Shown: piece by piece, positions 17,629-25,839 of the stretch
Layout of the letters: every line of letters starts with the position of its first letter
Numbering within the stretch: position 1 is the stretch's first letter
NCBI GenBank assembly: GCA_028280885.1
Contig: JANQKY010000121.1
Span: 1-40,783, forward strand
DNA: 40,783 nucleotides
Source: Tepidamorphus sp.
GTDB lineage: Bacteria > Pseudomonadota > Alphaproteobacteria > Rhizobiales > Tepidamorphaceae
Direction: 5' to 3'
Translations under genes and position numbers: made by a program
The notes under the pieces: generated by a model
Databases searched by the model: none
Told to the model about the DNA's origin: nothing
The model's input: only the letters and a program-made list of their open reading frames with translations

Positions 17629-19059
17629 ATGCCCGATCCAATCCCCAGTCCAATACCCAGTCCAATCCCCAGGCCAATCCACGTCATAGGCGCCGGCCTC
17701 GCCGGTTCCGAAGCCGCCTGGCAGATCGCCGAGGCCGGCATTCCTGTCATCCTGCACGAGATGCGCCCTGTCCGCATGACCGAGGCGCATGTCACCGACG
17801 GCTGCGCCGAACTCGTCTGTTCGAACTCGTTCCGCTCGGATGACGCCGAAACCAACGCCGTCGGCCTCCTGCACGCGGAGATGCGCCGCTGCGGCTCGCT
17901 GATCATGGCCTCGGGCGATGACAACCAGGTGCCCGCCGGCGGCGCGCTTGCCGTCGACCGGGTCGGCTTTTCCGACGCGGTGACGGCGGCGCTTGACGCT
18001 CATCCGCTGATCACGATCGACCGTGCCGAGGTCGCCGGCCTGCCGCCGGACGACTGGAAAAGCGTCATCGTCGCGACCGGGCCGCTGACCTCGCCTGTCC
18101 TGTCAGAGGCGGTGCACGCGCTGACGGGCGAGGATTCGCTCGCCTTCTTCGATGCGATCGCACCGATCGTCCACAAGGAAAGCCTCGATTTCTCGAAGGT
18201 CTGGTTCCAGTCGCGCTATGACAAGCCGGGCCCCGGCGGGACGGGCGCCGACTACATCAACTGCCCGCTCGACAAGGCGCAATACGAGGCCTTCATCGAC
18301 GCGCTCACGGCCGGCGACACGACCGAATTCCGCGACTGGGAAAAGAACACGCCCTATTTCGACGGCTGCCTGCCGATCGAGGTGATGGCCGCACGCGGCC
18401 GCGAGACGTTGCGGCACGGGCCGATGAAGCCGGTCGGGCTCACCAATCCGCATGATCCCGACGTCAAGCCTTACGCGGTCGTGCAACTGCGCCAGGACAA
18501 CGCACTCGGCACGCTCTACAACATGGTCGGTTTCCAGACCAAGCTCAGATACGGCGCGCAGGCGGAGATCTTCCGGGCCATTCCGGGGCTGGAGAACGCC
18601 GAGTTCGCCCGGCTCGGCGGGTTGCACCGCAACACGTTCCTGAACAGCCCGCGGCTGCTGACCGGCGACCTGAAGCTGAAGGCCGCGCCGCGCCTGCGCT
18701 TTGCCGGCCAGATCACCGGCGTCGAGGGCTATGTGGAATCGGCCGCGATCGGCCTGCTCGCCGGCCGTTTCGCCGCAGCCGAGGCAACGGGCGCCGCGAT
18801 CGTGCCGCCGCCGCAGACGACGGCGCTCGGCGCCCTGATCGCCCACATCACCGGCGGTCACATCACGGATGACAAGAGCTCCCGCTCCTTCCAGCCGATG
18901 AACGTCAATTTCGGCCTGTTTCCCTCAATCGAGGTGCCGAAGACGCCGGGCGTCCGGCTGCGCGGCAAGGACAAGGCGCGGGCGAAGAAACGAGCGATAT
19001 CACAGCGCGCGCTTGCCGACCTCGACACCTGGCTCGGCCTGCGCGCGGCGGCGGAGTAG
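17629..19059 (+). CDS. trmFO: Methylenetetrahydrofolate-tRNA-(uracil-5-)-methyltransferase
   Basis: A 476-residue flavoprotein that methylates U54 in the T-loop of tRNA, using methylenetetrahydrofolate and FADH2. The dinucleotide fold starts at HVIGAGLAGSEAAW (about 18-31). ELVCSNSFRSDDAETNAVG holds the first conserved cysteine, and PYFDGCLPIEVMAARG the second. LRHGPMKPVGL and a C-terminal domain with QPMNVNFGLFP complete the family pattern. The N-terminus is odd: before the Rossmann strand it reads PIPSPIPSPIPRPI, encoded by 12-bp tandem repeats of CCAATCCCCAGT (17638-17680). No other start is available before the FAD motif. The gene is followed by a B-type repeat and the convergent ABC operon. 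Confidence 0.95.
   Translation: MPDPIPSPIPSPIPRPIHVIGAGLAGSEAAWQIAEAGIPVILHEMRPVRMTEAHVTDGCAELVCSNSFRSDDAETNAVGLLHAEMRRCGSLIMASGDDNQVPAGGALAVDRVGFSDAVTAALDAHPLITIDRAEVAGLPPDDWKSVIVATGPLTSPVLSEAVHALTGEDSLAFFDAIAPIVHKESLDFSKVWFQSRYDKPGPGGTGADYINCPLDKAQYEAFIDALTAGDTTEFRDWEKNTPYFDGCLPIEVMAARGRETLRHGPMKPVGLTNPHDPDVKPYAVVQLRQDNALGTLYNMVGFQTKLRYGAQAEIFRAIPGLENAEFARLGGLHRNTFLNSPRLLTGDLKLKAAPRLRFAGQITGVEGYVESAAIGLLAGRFAAAEATGAAIVPPPQTTALGALIAHITGGHITDDKSSRSFQPMNVNFGLFPSIEVPKTPGVRLRGKDKARAKKRAISQRALADLDTWLGLRAAAE
17638..17680 (+). repeat. 12-bp tandem repeat in the trmFO 5' coding region
   Basis: Three and a half units of CCAATCCCCAGT with single-base changes encode Pro-Ile-Pro-Ser/Arg repeats. Twelve is a multiple of three, so slippage would change the number of four-residue units without breaking the frame. 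Confidence 0.75.
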
Positions 19060-19085
19060 CGGGGACGCGCGTAAGCCTCGCTTTC

Positions 19086-19135
19086 GTCATCCCGGACGGC
19101 CGCGCAGCGGCTATCCGGGATCGGGGAACCCCGGC
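19086..19135. repeat. Single B-type repeat after trmFO
   Basis: ATCCCGGA (19089-19096) and TCCGGGAT (19114-19121) enclose GCCGC and GCGGC, forming a long hairpin, followed by the conserved tail CGGGGAACCCCGG. It may also act as a transcription end for trmFO, but no T tract follows. Confidence 0.75.
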
Positions 19136-19210
19136 GCTTCATTGGTCGACGCAACCCGACCGAGCCCCATGGTGACGCGCCCGTCTCGAACCATGTGCAG
19201 CTAGCTGCCC

Positions 19211-20029
19211 TCAATGCGTCCCCGACGCAAAGCCCCGCGTCAGGCCGCGCTGGACGACGCCGAGCACGATCAGAACCGGCAGCGAGGCGAGGAAGCCGAT
19301 CGCGGCGAGTTGCCCCCACAGGGTCTCGTCCTCGGTGATCAGCGTCGCCACATAGGGCGGCAGCGTGAACAGGGCCGGCGACTGGACGAACAGCAGCGCG
19401 TAGAGGAACTCGTTCCAGCTCATGATCGCGACGAACACCGCCGTCGAGACCAGACCCGGCACCATCAGCGGCAACACGATCGTCCGCAGGCGCTTCAGCA
19501 GTCGCGCACCGTCGATCATCGCCGCCTCCTCGATCGAATAGGGCACGTCGCGCACGAAGCCGAGCAGCATCCAGATCGCAAACGGCAGCGCATAGACCTG
19601 ATAGACCAGCACCAGCCCGGCAAGCGTGTCGAGCAGGCCGAAGGCGCGCAGCACGTGATAGAGCGGGATGGCGAGTACGATCGGCGGGGCGAGCTTCACC
19701 AGGAGCACGAAGATCAGGAACCCGATATCGAGACGGGCGGGCATGCGCAGGCGCGTGAGCGCATAGGCCGCCGGCAGGCCGAGCGCCAGGGCGACAAGGG
19801 TCGTGCCGGCGGCAACGATTGCCGAGTTCAGCCCGTTGCGCCAGACGGATTTCTCCCAAAGCGCCCGGTAGTGATCGAAAGTGAGATGCTCGGGCCAGAG
19901 GACGAGCGTCCGGCCGACATAATCGCCGGGCGGCGTGACCGACGTCGAAACCATCCACACAATCGGCATCGCGAACAAAACCGCGACCCCGAAGGCGACC
20001 CCCATGCGTATCAGCGGCACGCGCCTCAT
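19211..20029 (-). CDS. Carbohydrate ABC transporter permease (MalG/LacG type)
   Basis: A 272-residue inner-membrane permease with about six helices. The EAA loop that contacts the ATPase reads EEAAMIDGARLLKRLRTIVLPL (about 167-188). The N-terminal PIVWMVSTSVTP and the C-terminal MSWNEFLYALLF region are typical of the MalG-like half of sugar importers. Its ATG overlaps the stop of the upstream permease by four bases (ATGA), so the two are translationally coupled. It is the last gene of the solute-binding protein, permease, permease operon. No ATPase gene follows; a shared MsmK/UgpC-type ATPase encoded elsewhere is expected (inference). Confidence 0.93.
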   Translation of the reverse strand: MRRVPLIRMGVAFGVAVLFAMPIVWMVSTSVTPPGDYVGRTLVLWPEHLTFDHYRALWEKSVWRNGLNSAIVAAGTTLVALALGLPAAYALTRLRMPARLDIGFLIFVLLVKLAPPIVLAIPLYHVLRAFGLLDTLAGLVLVYQVYALPFAIWMLLGFVRDVPYSIEEAAMIDGARLLKRLRTIVLPLMVPGLVSTAVFVAIMSWNEFLYALLFVQSPALFTLPPYVATLITEDETLWGQLAAIGFLASLPVLIVLGVVQRGLTRGFASGTH

Positions 20030-20901
20030 TCCGCCCGCCCCCCGGCAAGCTTTATGGCGTAGACGGCGGCAAGGACAGCCGCGATCACGATCATCACGAC
20101 GGCAGCCGCGGACGCCAGGCCGATATCGAAGAACTTGAAGCCGAGACGGTAGACATACATCGACAGGGTCTCGGTCGCCCTGCCCGGCCCGCCACCGGTC
20201 AGCGCATAGACCTTGTCGAAGATCTTGAAGCTCTCGATGCTGCGCAACAGCGCCGCGATCAGGATATAGGGCATCAGCAAGGGAATGGTGATGCGGAAGA
20301 AGATGTTGACCGGCTTCGCGCCATCGATACGCGCCGCCTCATAGACATCCGGCGAAATCGACTGCAGGCCGGCGAGCAGGATCAGGAAGACGAACGGCGC
20401 CGTCTGCCAGATATCGACCAGGACCAGAGACAGCATCGCGATGTCCGGATTGAACAGCCACTCCACCGGCGGCAGGTGCGCGGCCCGCAGCACCTTGTTG
20501 AGAAAGCCGAAATCGTAGTGGAACCAGGCCCGCCAGATCGCCGTTACGACCATGGTGGCGAGCACATAGGGCGCGACGATGATCGGAATAACGACGAAGC
20601 GGCCGGGGAAGCGCCGATTGAACAGGAGCGCCAGCATCAGGCCGAGCCCGACTTCGCTCGCCGTCGCCATCACGGTGAACACGACCGTGTTCCACGAGGC
20701 GCGCTGAAAGCCGGAATTCGACAACAGATAGGTGTAGTTCTCGCTGCCGACGAAATCGGCGTCCGCAAAACCGTAATCGGTCTGGAACACGGACAGCAGC
20801 AGCACCCGCGCGATCGGATAGACCGTCAGGATGAACAGAACGATCGCGGCGGGGCTCAGCAGGACAAGCCAGGCCGGCAAGGAGCGGTCGAAAGCCTTCA
20901 T
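20026..20901 (-). CDS. Sugar ABC transporter permease (MalF/UgpA type)
   Basis: A 291-residue permease with six hydrophobic helices, starting LLSPAAIVLFILTVYPIARVLLLS as in UgpA/LacF proteins. The EAA loop is YEAARIDGAKPVNIFFRITIPLL (about 200-222). It pairs with the downstream permease to form the membrane channel of a periplasmic-binding-protein importer. The ATG at 20901 lacks a strong ribosome-binding site. The gap to the binding protein gene is 95 bases. Confidence 0.93.
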   Translation of the reverse strand: MKAFDRSLPAWLVLLSPAAIVLFILTVYPIARVLLLSVFQTDYGFADADFVGSENYTYLLSNSGFQRASWNTVVFTVMATASEVGLGLMLALLFNRRFPGRFVVIPIIVAPYVLATMVVTAIWRAWFHYDFGFLNKVLRAAHLPPVEWLFNPDIAMLSLVLVDIWQTAPFVFLILLAGLQSISPDVYEAARIDGAKPVNIFFRITIPLLMPYILIAALLRSIESFKIFDKVYALTGGGPGRATETLSMYVYRLGFKFFDIGLASAAAVVMIVIAAVLAAVYAIKLAGGRAE

Positions 20902-20996
20902 GGCAAATCAGCTTAGGGTATCGAGACGGCGGGCGCCCGCAATCGCGCGCCCGCCGCAACGACGGTCTCGTGTGTCCCTCTTCAGCGCGCCCCGCT

Positions 20997-22250
20997 TCAG
21001 CGTGACAGGGCGCGGTCAACCTGCTGGTTGGCCTCGGCGAGCGCTTCCCTGGCCTCCATTTCGCCGATCAGGGCGAGCTGGAGATAGTCGCCGAGGATCT
21101 GCTCGACCTGCGACCACTGGGTGATGCGCGGGCGCGGATTGGCGTTGTTCAGCGCGTCGAGCTGGGCGGGATACCAGCGATATTTCGCCACCACGTCGGC
21201 GTCTTCATAGACGCTGGCGCGGGTCGGCGGCGTGCCGACTTCGAGCGCCAATAGCTTCTGGTTCTCCGGCGCGGTCACGAAGTCGATGAAGTCGCGGCCA
21301 CGTTCGGCGTTGGGCGCATCGGCGGGAACGGCAAGCAGCCACGCGCCGAGCATCGGCTTGGGCCCCTCGACCTGGCCGGGGGCTGCCATGATCTCGATCT
21401 TGCCGGGCACCTTCGACATTTCCGGATCGTCGAGCGACGGCGCCCAGGAGGGCCACAATTCGATCGACATCGCCGCCGTGCCCTGCATCAGCGCATCGCG
21501 CACTTCACCGGAATTGTAGGTCTCCACGCCCTTCGGCGCGTAGGGCTTGAGCGACAGATAGGTTTCGAGCGCGGCGAGCGCTGCGTCCGTGTCGAGGCCG
21601 CCCTGGCCGTCCTCGCCGATGACCCGGGCGCCATGCGCCCACAGGATCGGCAGAAAGCCGGTGACGATCGGATTGGCCTTCTTGCCGCGATAGACGACGC
21701 CGGCGACGCCCTCTTCATTCTCGGAAATGGTGCGGGCGATCTCGACGACCTCGCTCCAGCTTTCCGGTGCATCGAAGCCATGCTTGTCGAGCAGGTCGCT
21801 GCGATAGGCGAACAGTTCGACATTGCCGACGAAGGGGACGGCATAATGCGTGCCGGTGCCCACCGGATAGCGGGAAACGGCGCGGGCCGGCGCCACGAAG
21901 TCAGCGTCCAATCCGCCCCCCAACTGATCCAGATCGGCGAGCCAGCCATTCGACATGAACTCGACGGCCCAGGTATCGTCGAGCATGACGACGTCATAGG
22001 CGCCCGCCTTCTCGCGGAACCCGATCGTCGCCTTCTCGTAGAGCCCGCCATAGGGCAGTTCGAGCAGTTCGATCTCCACGTTCGGGTTCTTTTCCTTGTA
22101 AAGCGCGACCATCCGGTTCAGGGCGGTCGCATAGCCGCCGTCGCGGCCGGCGATGGTGAGCGTCTCGTCCGCGGCGGCGGATTGCAGGGCCGCCGGGGCC
22201 ATGGCGACTGCCAGCAAAGCGGATGCCAGCGCGGTGAATGGTCTGCGCAT
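20997..22250 (-). CDS. Extracellular solute-binding protein of a sugar importer
   Basis: A 417-residue periplasmic binding protein (family 1, MalE/UgpB-like). The ATG at 22250, with AGGGAG seven bases upstream, starts a signal peptide MRRPFTALASALLAVAMAPAAL, cleaved near AAADETL. An upstream in-frame ATG at 22277 would add nine polar residues and is less likely. The mature protein starts with TLTIAGRDGGYATALNRMV and has the typical AYDVVMLDDTWAVEFMSNGWLADL. Later APGQVEGPKPMLGAWLLAVP and GRDFIDFVTAPENQ are classic family patterns. The substrate is probably a mono- or disaccharide or a sugar alcohol, but is not readable. It is the first gene of the importer operon and lies 66 bases from a palindromic operator. 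Confidence 0.93.
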   Translation of the reverse strand: MRRPFTALASALLAVAMAPAALQSAAADETLTIAGRDGGYATALNRMVALYKEKNPNVEIELLELPYGGLYEKATIGFREKAGAYDVVMLDDTWAVEFMSNGWLADLDQLGGGLDADFVAPARAVSRYPVGTGTHYAVPFVGNVELFAYRSDLLDKHGFDAPESWSEVVEIARTISENEEGVAGVVYRGKKANPIVTGFLPILWAHGARVIGEDGQGGLDTDAALAALETYLSLKPYAPKGVETYNSGEVRDALMQGTAAMSIELWPSWAPSLDDPEMSKVPGKIEIMAAPGQVEGPKPMLGAWLLAVPADAPNAERGRDFIDFVTAPENQKLLALEVGTPPTRASVYEDADVVAKYRWYPAQLDALNNANPRPRITQWSQVEQILGDYLQLALIGEMEAREALAEANQQVDRALSR

Positions 22251-22281
22251 TGCATTTCTCCCTTTCAGGTCGGACATGCCT

Positions 22282-22310
22282 GCCCGATCGACCGGCTCGG
22301 CCGATCGGGC
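22282..22310 (-). other. Hairpin in the leader of the sugar importer operon
   Basis: GCCCGATCG (22282-22290) and CGATCGGGC (22302-22310) form a perfect 9-bp stem around an 11-base loop, between the operator and the binding protein start. It could stabilise the transcript or attenuate it. No T tract follows. Confidence 0.4.
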
Positions 22311-22315
22311 GGGTT

Positions 22316-22333
22316 TCTGAAAACGTTTTCAGA
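22316..22333. promoter_or_regulatory. LacI-type operator upstream of the sugar importer
   Basis: TCTGAAAACGTTTTCAGA is a perfect 18-bp palindrome with the central CG typical of LacI-family operators. It lies 66 bases upstream of the binding protein start and 145 bases upstream of the divergent regulator gene, whose product is the obvious ligand-controlled repressor. Confidence 0.75.
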
Positions 22334-22445
22334 CTACTGTTCGAACATGACTTTGACGTGACGGATATTCTGTATTGGGACTGTCATATAATTGCTATAA
22401 ATCGTCATAACTGGACTTTGTTCTAAAAATCGCTGCTTTCTCCTA

Positions 22446-22463
22446 GTAGATAACGTTTTCAGT
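22446..22463. promoter_or_regulatory. Second, half-degenerate LacI-type operator
   Basis: GTAGATAACGTTTTCAGT has the same centre as the site at 22316-22333 and keeps eight of nine bases of the right half (GTTTTCAGT). It touches the ribosome-binding site of the regulator gene, so it probably serves autorepression. Two sites 130 bases apart could support a DNA loop. Confidence 0.6.
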
Positions 22464-22477
22464 CAGGAGCCCCACGA

Positions 22478-23554
22478 GTGGAGCGTGTAACAATCCGGGA
22501 CGTCGCCGAGCGGGCGGGTGTCTCCAATGCAACCGTCTCGCGCGTGTTCAGCGACGCACATGCCGTCTCGCCCGTCATGCGCGATCGCGTCATCAGCGCG
22601 GCCGAGGCGCTGGGCTATCGTCCGAACATGCTCGCACGCAGCCTGATCCGGGCAAAGACGAACCTGGTGGCGCTTGCGGTCGGCGAGACCAAGAACGCCT
22701 ACGATAGCATATTCGTCGACACCCTGGCCGACGCGCTCGCCGAGCGGGGCAAGCATCTGCTCCTGGCCAAGGTGCGCGGCGGCGGACCGGTCGACGAGGC
22801 ATTGATGGGCGCGCTCGACTATCAGGTCGATGCCGCCGTGGTGGCGGCCGGCACGATGACGCCGGAGGCCTGCGCGCGCTGCGCCCGTGTCGGGATACCG
22901 GTGGTGCTGTGCGGCCGCGTTCCCGCAACCCTGCCGGCCGAGCCGGACCTGGAAGAAGCCGTCCCCCCGCTTCCATTTCTGGCCGACAGCATCCTTGCGG
23001 ATAATGGGGCGGGCGCGCGGATGGCGGCCGACCTTCTGATCCGCGGCGGCTGCCGGCGCATCGCCTATCTTGGCCGCAGCCATCGTGCCTTTTCGGATTC
23101 AGAGCGCGAACGGGGCCTGCGCGACAGTCTCGCAGCCCAAGGCATGGCGCTGCAGGCCACGGCACGGATCGCGGCCGGCGCGGATGGCGCCTATGACGCC
23201 GCGCTTCGCCTTCTGTCCGCGCCGGAACCGCCGGACGGCGTGTTCTGCATGAACGACGACGCGGCCATGGGAGTGCTGCAGGCAGCCCAGGCCCTTGGCA
23301 TCGCGGTGCCGGACGAACTCGCGGTCATCGGCTTCGACAACATCCCGATGGCCGCCTGGCCGGGGTTCCGCCTGACCACCATCGACTACCCCATCTCGCG
23401 GACGGTCGAAACGGTGATCGCGCGCATCGATGCCCGCCTCGCCGATCCCGCCCGGCCACCGCAGGTCACGCGCATTCCGGTCAGGCTGATGGTGCGCGAC
23501 ACCACTAGGCGCGGCACCGGGCGCCCGGCCGTGACATCTCATAAGGAAACTTAG
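22478..23554 (+). CDS. LacI-family transcriptional regulator
   Basis: A 358-residue repressor. The N-terminal helix-turn-helix reads VTIRDVAERAGVSNATVSRV (4-23), followed by the hinge ALGYRPNMLARSL. The rest is a periplasmic-binding-like ligand domain with GRVPATLPAEPD, ADNGAGARMAADLLIRGG, RRIAYLGRS and AVIGFDNIPMAAWPG, all family hallmarks. The start is GTG at 22478, with AGGAG at 22465-22469. The gene is divergent from the sugar importer and presumably represses it through the two palindromic sites at 22316 and 22446. It ends one base before the convergent squalene/phytoene synthase-like gene. The segment LPAEPDLEEAVPPLPFLAD is longer than usual for this loop. Confidence 0.93.
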   Translation: MERVTIRDVAERAGVSNATVSRVFSDAHAVSPVMRDRVISAAEALGYRPNMLARSLIRAKTNLVALAVGETKNAYDSIFVDTLADALAERGKHLLLAKVRGGGPVDEALMGALDYQVDAAVVAAGTMTPEACARCARVGIPVVLCGRVPATLPAEPDLEEAVPPLPFLADSILADNGAGARMAADLLIRGGCRRIAYLGRSHRAFSDSERERGLRDSLAAQGMALQATARIAAGADGAYDAALRLLSAPEPPDGVFCMNDDAAMGVLQAAQALGIAVPDELAVIGFDNIPMAAWPGFRLTTIDYPISRTVETVIARIDARLADPARPPQVTRIPVRLMVRDTTRRGTGRPAVTSHKET

Positions 23555-23555
23555 G

Positions 23556-24431
23556 TCAGTTCGCTTTCGCGCAGGTCCGGTTCGCCGCGCGCACGGCCTT
23601 CCACAGGATCCACTGCCGGCGCCATTGCGGCACGACGCATTCTTCCCCGAACGGCTCGTAGTCCGGCCGGTCCATGCGCTCCAGATAGGGCCGCACCAGC
23701 GCGATCGGCAGGACGGCGGGAACCGCCTCTCCGCAGATCCCCTTGACGCAGTTGCCCGCCTGGCCCAGGTGATCGCGCGCCAGGTCACGCATCTCGGCGA
23801 GCACCGCCTTCAGTTCCGGCGTCGACTTGCCGGACAGTAGGTCGTCGCGTGTCGCCCCATGCTTCTCCATGACCTCCTCGGGCAGGAAGATCTGGCCGCC
23901 GGCGGCGTGAAACGGCACCGCCCGGAGCAGGCCGGTGAGCGCATAGGCCGTGCCGCCATGGTCGATCATCGTCGCCGTCCAGTTGCAGCGGTCGGCGCCG
24001 AGGATCGCGGCGGCAACGCGCATCGGCATCGACGAGGTCGCGCGCGCATAGGCTTCCAGGTGCCGGACCGTCGGCATCGGCTCGTCATAGATATCAAAGG
24101 TGCGCGCCTCGATCAGATCCATGAACGGCTGGCAGGCAAGATCACACCGGTCCAGCGTCTCGATCAGGGCGGCGGCGACCGGGTGGCTGCCGACTTCACC
24201 ATGCCCCTCCCCGCTCAGCGCGTCGCGCCACCATTGCAGGCGCATTTCGCCGGGCAGCGCGTCGCTGACCAGGTCGCGGATCCGGGCGATCTCCAGGTTG
24301 AAGGCATAGAGGGCGAAGATATAGCGGCGCTTGTCGGCCGGCGCGAACAGGCTTGCCAGAAACCGGTCCTTGTCGCCGCGGCGCACAAGATCCTCGCAAT
24401 GCGTGAAGCAGTCATCGCGGGCGCCCGGCAT
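23556..24431 (-). CDS. Squalene/phytoene synthase-fold protein, NDUFAF6-like
   Basis: A 291-residue protein of the squalene/phytoene synthase fold. Visible are ALYAFNLEIARIRDLV (40-55), LQWWRDALSG (65-74), FMDLIEARTFDIYDEP (103-118) and GGTAYALTGLLRAVP (158-172). In true synthases the first aspartate-rich site is DxxxD in a YAFCRxxDD context; here it is replaced by FNLEIARI, so prenyl diphosphate chemistry is doubtful. This fits the branch of human NDUFAF6, a complex I assembly factor. Directly upstream, six bases away, is an Mth938-domain protein like NDUFAF3, another complex I assembly factor. The pairing argues for complex I assembly rather than carotenoid or hopanoid synthesis (inference). 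GAGGT precedes the ATG. Confidence 0.8.
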   Translation of the reverse strand: MPGARDDCFTHCEDLVRRGDKDRFLASLFAPADKRRYIFALYAFNLEIARIRDLVSDALPGEMRLQWWRDALSGEGHGEVGSHPVAAALIETLDRCDLACQPFMDLIEARTFDIYDEPMPTVRHLEAYARATSSMPMRVAAAILGADRCNWTATMIDHGGTAYALTGLLRAVPFHAAGGQIFLPEEVMEKHGATRDDLLSGKSTPELKAVLAEMRDLARDHLGQAGNCVKGICGEAVPAVLPIALVRPYLERMDRPDYEPFGEECVVPQWRRQWILWKAVRAANRTCAKAN

Positions 24432-24437
24432 CGGACC

Positions 24438-24815
24438 TCACTCGACCGCGATCAGGGCAGCGGCGACCGACCGCTGCTCGGCCAGAAGCACGTTGAAGGT
24501 GCGTACCGCCGCACCGGTGTCCATCACCTCGATCCGCACACCCTGCGCGCTGCAGGCCGACCGCGTCTCGGGCGTCGGCGGCACCAGCGCGCGGCCGGTG
24601 CCCAGCAGCAGCAATTCCGGCCGGTCGGCATCGTCGAACACCCGTTCCAGCGCCTCGACGTCGACCTCGCCCGGCGCCGAGACCGGCCAGCCATAGATGC
24701 CGCTTTGCACGCACAGGATCGAGCCGCGATGCGACATGTCGGCGAAACGGAAGCCGCCATTGCCATAGGCCTCGATCGGCGCACGGCCGGGAAAATGCGC
24801 TTCACGCATCTGCAT
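24438..24815 (-). CDS. Mth938-domain protein, NDUFAF3-like
   Basis: A 125-residue protein of the Mth938/Xcc1710 fold. Patterns are IEAYGNGGFRFADMSHRGSI (14-33), PELLLLGTGRALVPPTPETR (66-85) and GAAVRTFNVLLAEQRSVAAALI (101-122). It matches the family of human NDUFAF3, which helps build the Q-module junction of respiratory complex I, though the bacterial function is less studied. It lies downstream of secF, in the same direction, and its stop is six bases from the NDUFAF6-like gene, so all should be co-transcribed. The start has no strong ribosome-binding site. Confidence 0.82.
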   Translation of the reverse strand: MQMREAHFPGRAPIEAYGNGGFRFADMSHRGSILCVQSGIYGWPVSAPGEVDVEALERVFDDADRPELLLLGTGRALVPPTPETRSACSAQGVRIEVMDTGAAVRTFNVLLAEQRSVAAALIAVE

Positions 24816-24828
24816 CGCGTCAACCGGG

Positions 24829-24856
24829 GCCTTTCAAGACGATGGTCTTGAAAGGC
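24829..24856. other. Perfect 12-bp hairpin between secF and the NDUFAF3-like gene
   Basis: GCCTTTCAAGAC (24829-24840), loop GATG, GTCTTGAAAGGC (24845-24856). It extends further with one bulged base into GGG/CCC. No T tract follows on the minus strand, so it is more likely a transcript-processing or stability element in the operon than a terminator. Confidence 0.55.
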
Positions 24857-24887
24857 GCCCCCAACTCCCGTTAGGCCGCCGCACCGC

Positions 24888-25826
24888 TCACGTGGCGGCC
24901 TCGCCGGCTGCTTCCTTGGCCTGACCCGCCGCGCCGCCGCCGCGATTGGCGCCCAGATACAATAGCACCGGGCCGGCGACATAGATCGACGAATACGTGC
25001 CGACCAGAACGCCCCAGATCATGGCGAAGACGAAGCTGCGGATCACCTCGCCACCGAAGACATAGAGCGCGATCAGCGCGAGCAAAGTGGTGACCGACGT
25101 CATGATGGTGCGCGACAGGGTCTGGTTGACGCTCAGGTCGAGCAGATCGGTGAACGGCATCTTGCGATAGCGCCGGGTGTTCTCGCGGATCCGGTCGTAG
25201 ACGACCACCGTATCGTTGAGCGAATAGCCGACGATGGTCAGGATCGCCGCGATGCTCGACAGGGCGAAATCCAGTTGCAGGATCGCAAACAGCCCGATCG
25301 TCAGGACCACGTCGTGCACGGTCGCGATGATCGCGCCGATCGCGTATTGCCACTCGAAGCGGAACCAGATGTAGACCAGGATCGCGAAGATCGCGACCAG
25401 CACCGCAATCGTTCCCGACTGCGCGAGTTCGGCGCTGACCGTCGGCCCGACGATCTCGACGCGGCGATACTCCACGCTGTCGCCCAGCTCGTTGCGGATC
25501 TTGGCGATCACCGCCTGCTGGGCGTTTTCGCCGCCTTCCTGCTCGACGACCCGGATCAGCACCTCGTTGGGGGCGCCGAATTCCTGGATCTGCACGTCAC
25601 CCAGCCCGAGCGTGCCGACGCGCTCGCGCAAATCGGCGATATCGGCGGGCCCCTCGGTCTGGATCTCGATCAGCGAGCCGCCGCGAAAGTCGATGCCCAG
25701 ATTGAGGCCGACGGCGAAGAACAGCCCGATCGACAGCACCGTCAGCAGCACGGATATCGGCAGCGTCAGCCGCCTGAGTTTCATGAAACCGATATGGGTT
25801 TCCCGGGGTACGAGCCGCAGCAACAT
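24888..25826 (-). CDS. secF: Protein translocase subunit SecF
   Basis: A 312-residue inner-membrane protein that works with SecD to pull exported proteins across the membrane, using the proton gradient. It has the typical first helix followed by LGIDFRGGSLIEIQTEG (about 48-64), a periplasmic domain with ADLRERVGTLGLGDVQIQEFG, and a C-terminal block of five helices with GYSLNDTVVVYDRIRENTRR and SVNQTLSRTIMTSVTTLLAL. Length matches the family. GGAGGG lies upstream of the ATG. The start is 13 bases after the secD stop. The tail is alanine/glycine-rich. Confidence 0.97.
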   Translation of the reverse strand: MLLRLVPRETHIGFMKLRRLTLPISVLLTVLSIGLFFAVGLNLGIDFRGGSLIEIQTEGPADIADLRERVGTLGLGDVQIQEFGAPNEVLIRVVEQEGGENAQQAVIAKIRNELGDSVEYRRVEIVGPTVSAELAQSGTIAVLVAIFAILVYIWFRFEWQYAIGAIIATVHDVVLTIGLFAILQLDFALSSIAAILTIVGYSLNDTVVVYDRIRENTRRYRKMPFTDLLDLSVNQTLSRTIMTSVTTLLALIALYVFGGEVIRSFVFAMIWGVLVGTYSSIYVAGPVLLYLGANRGGGAAGQAKEAAGEAAT

Positions 25827-25839
25827 GACGCCGGCCCTC

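Noticed and set aside
18858..20048. 396-residue minus-strand ORF spanning the end of trmFO and the permease
   Set aside because: It is out of frame with the real permease and crosses a repeat and a convergent gene end.
23556..24431. Phytoene or squalene synthase for carotenoids or hopanoids
   Set aside because: The first aspartate-rich site is missing and no other carotenoid or hopanoid gene is near; the neighbour is NDUFAF3-like.
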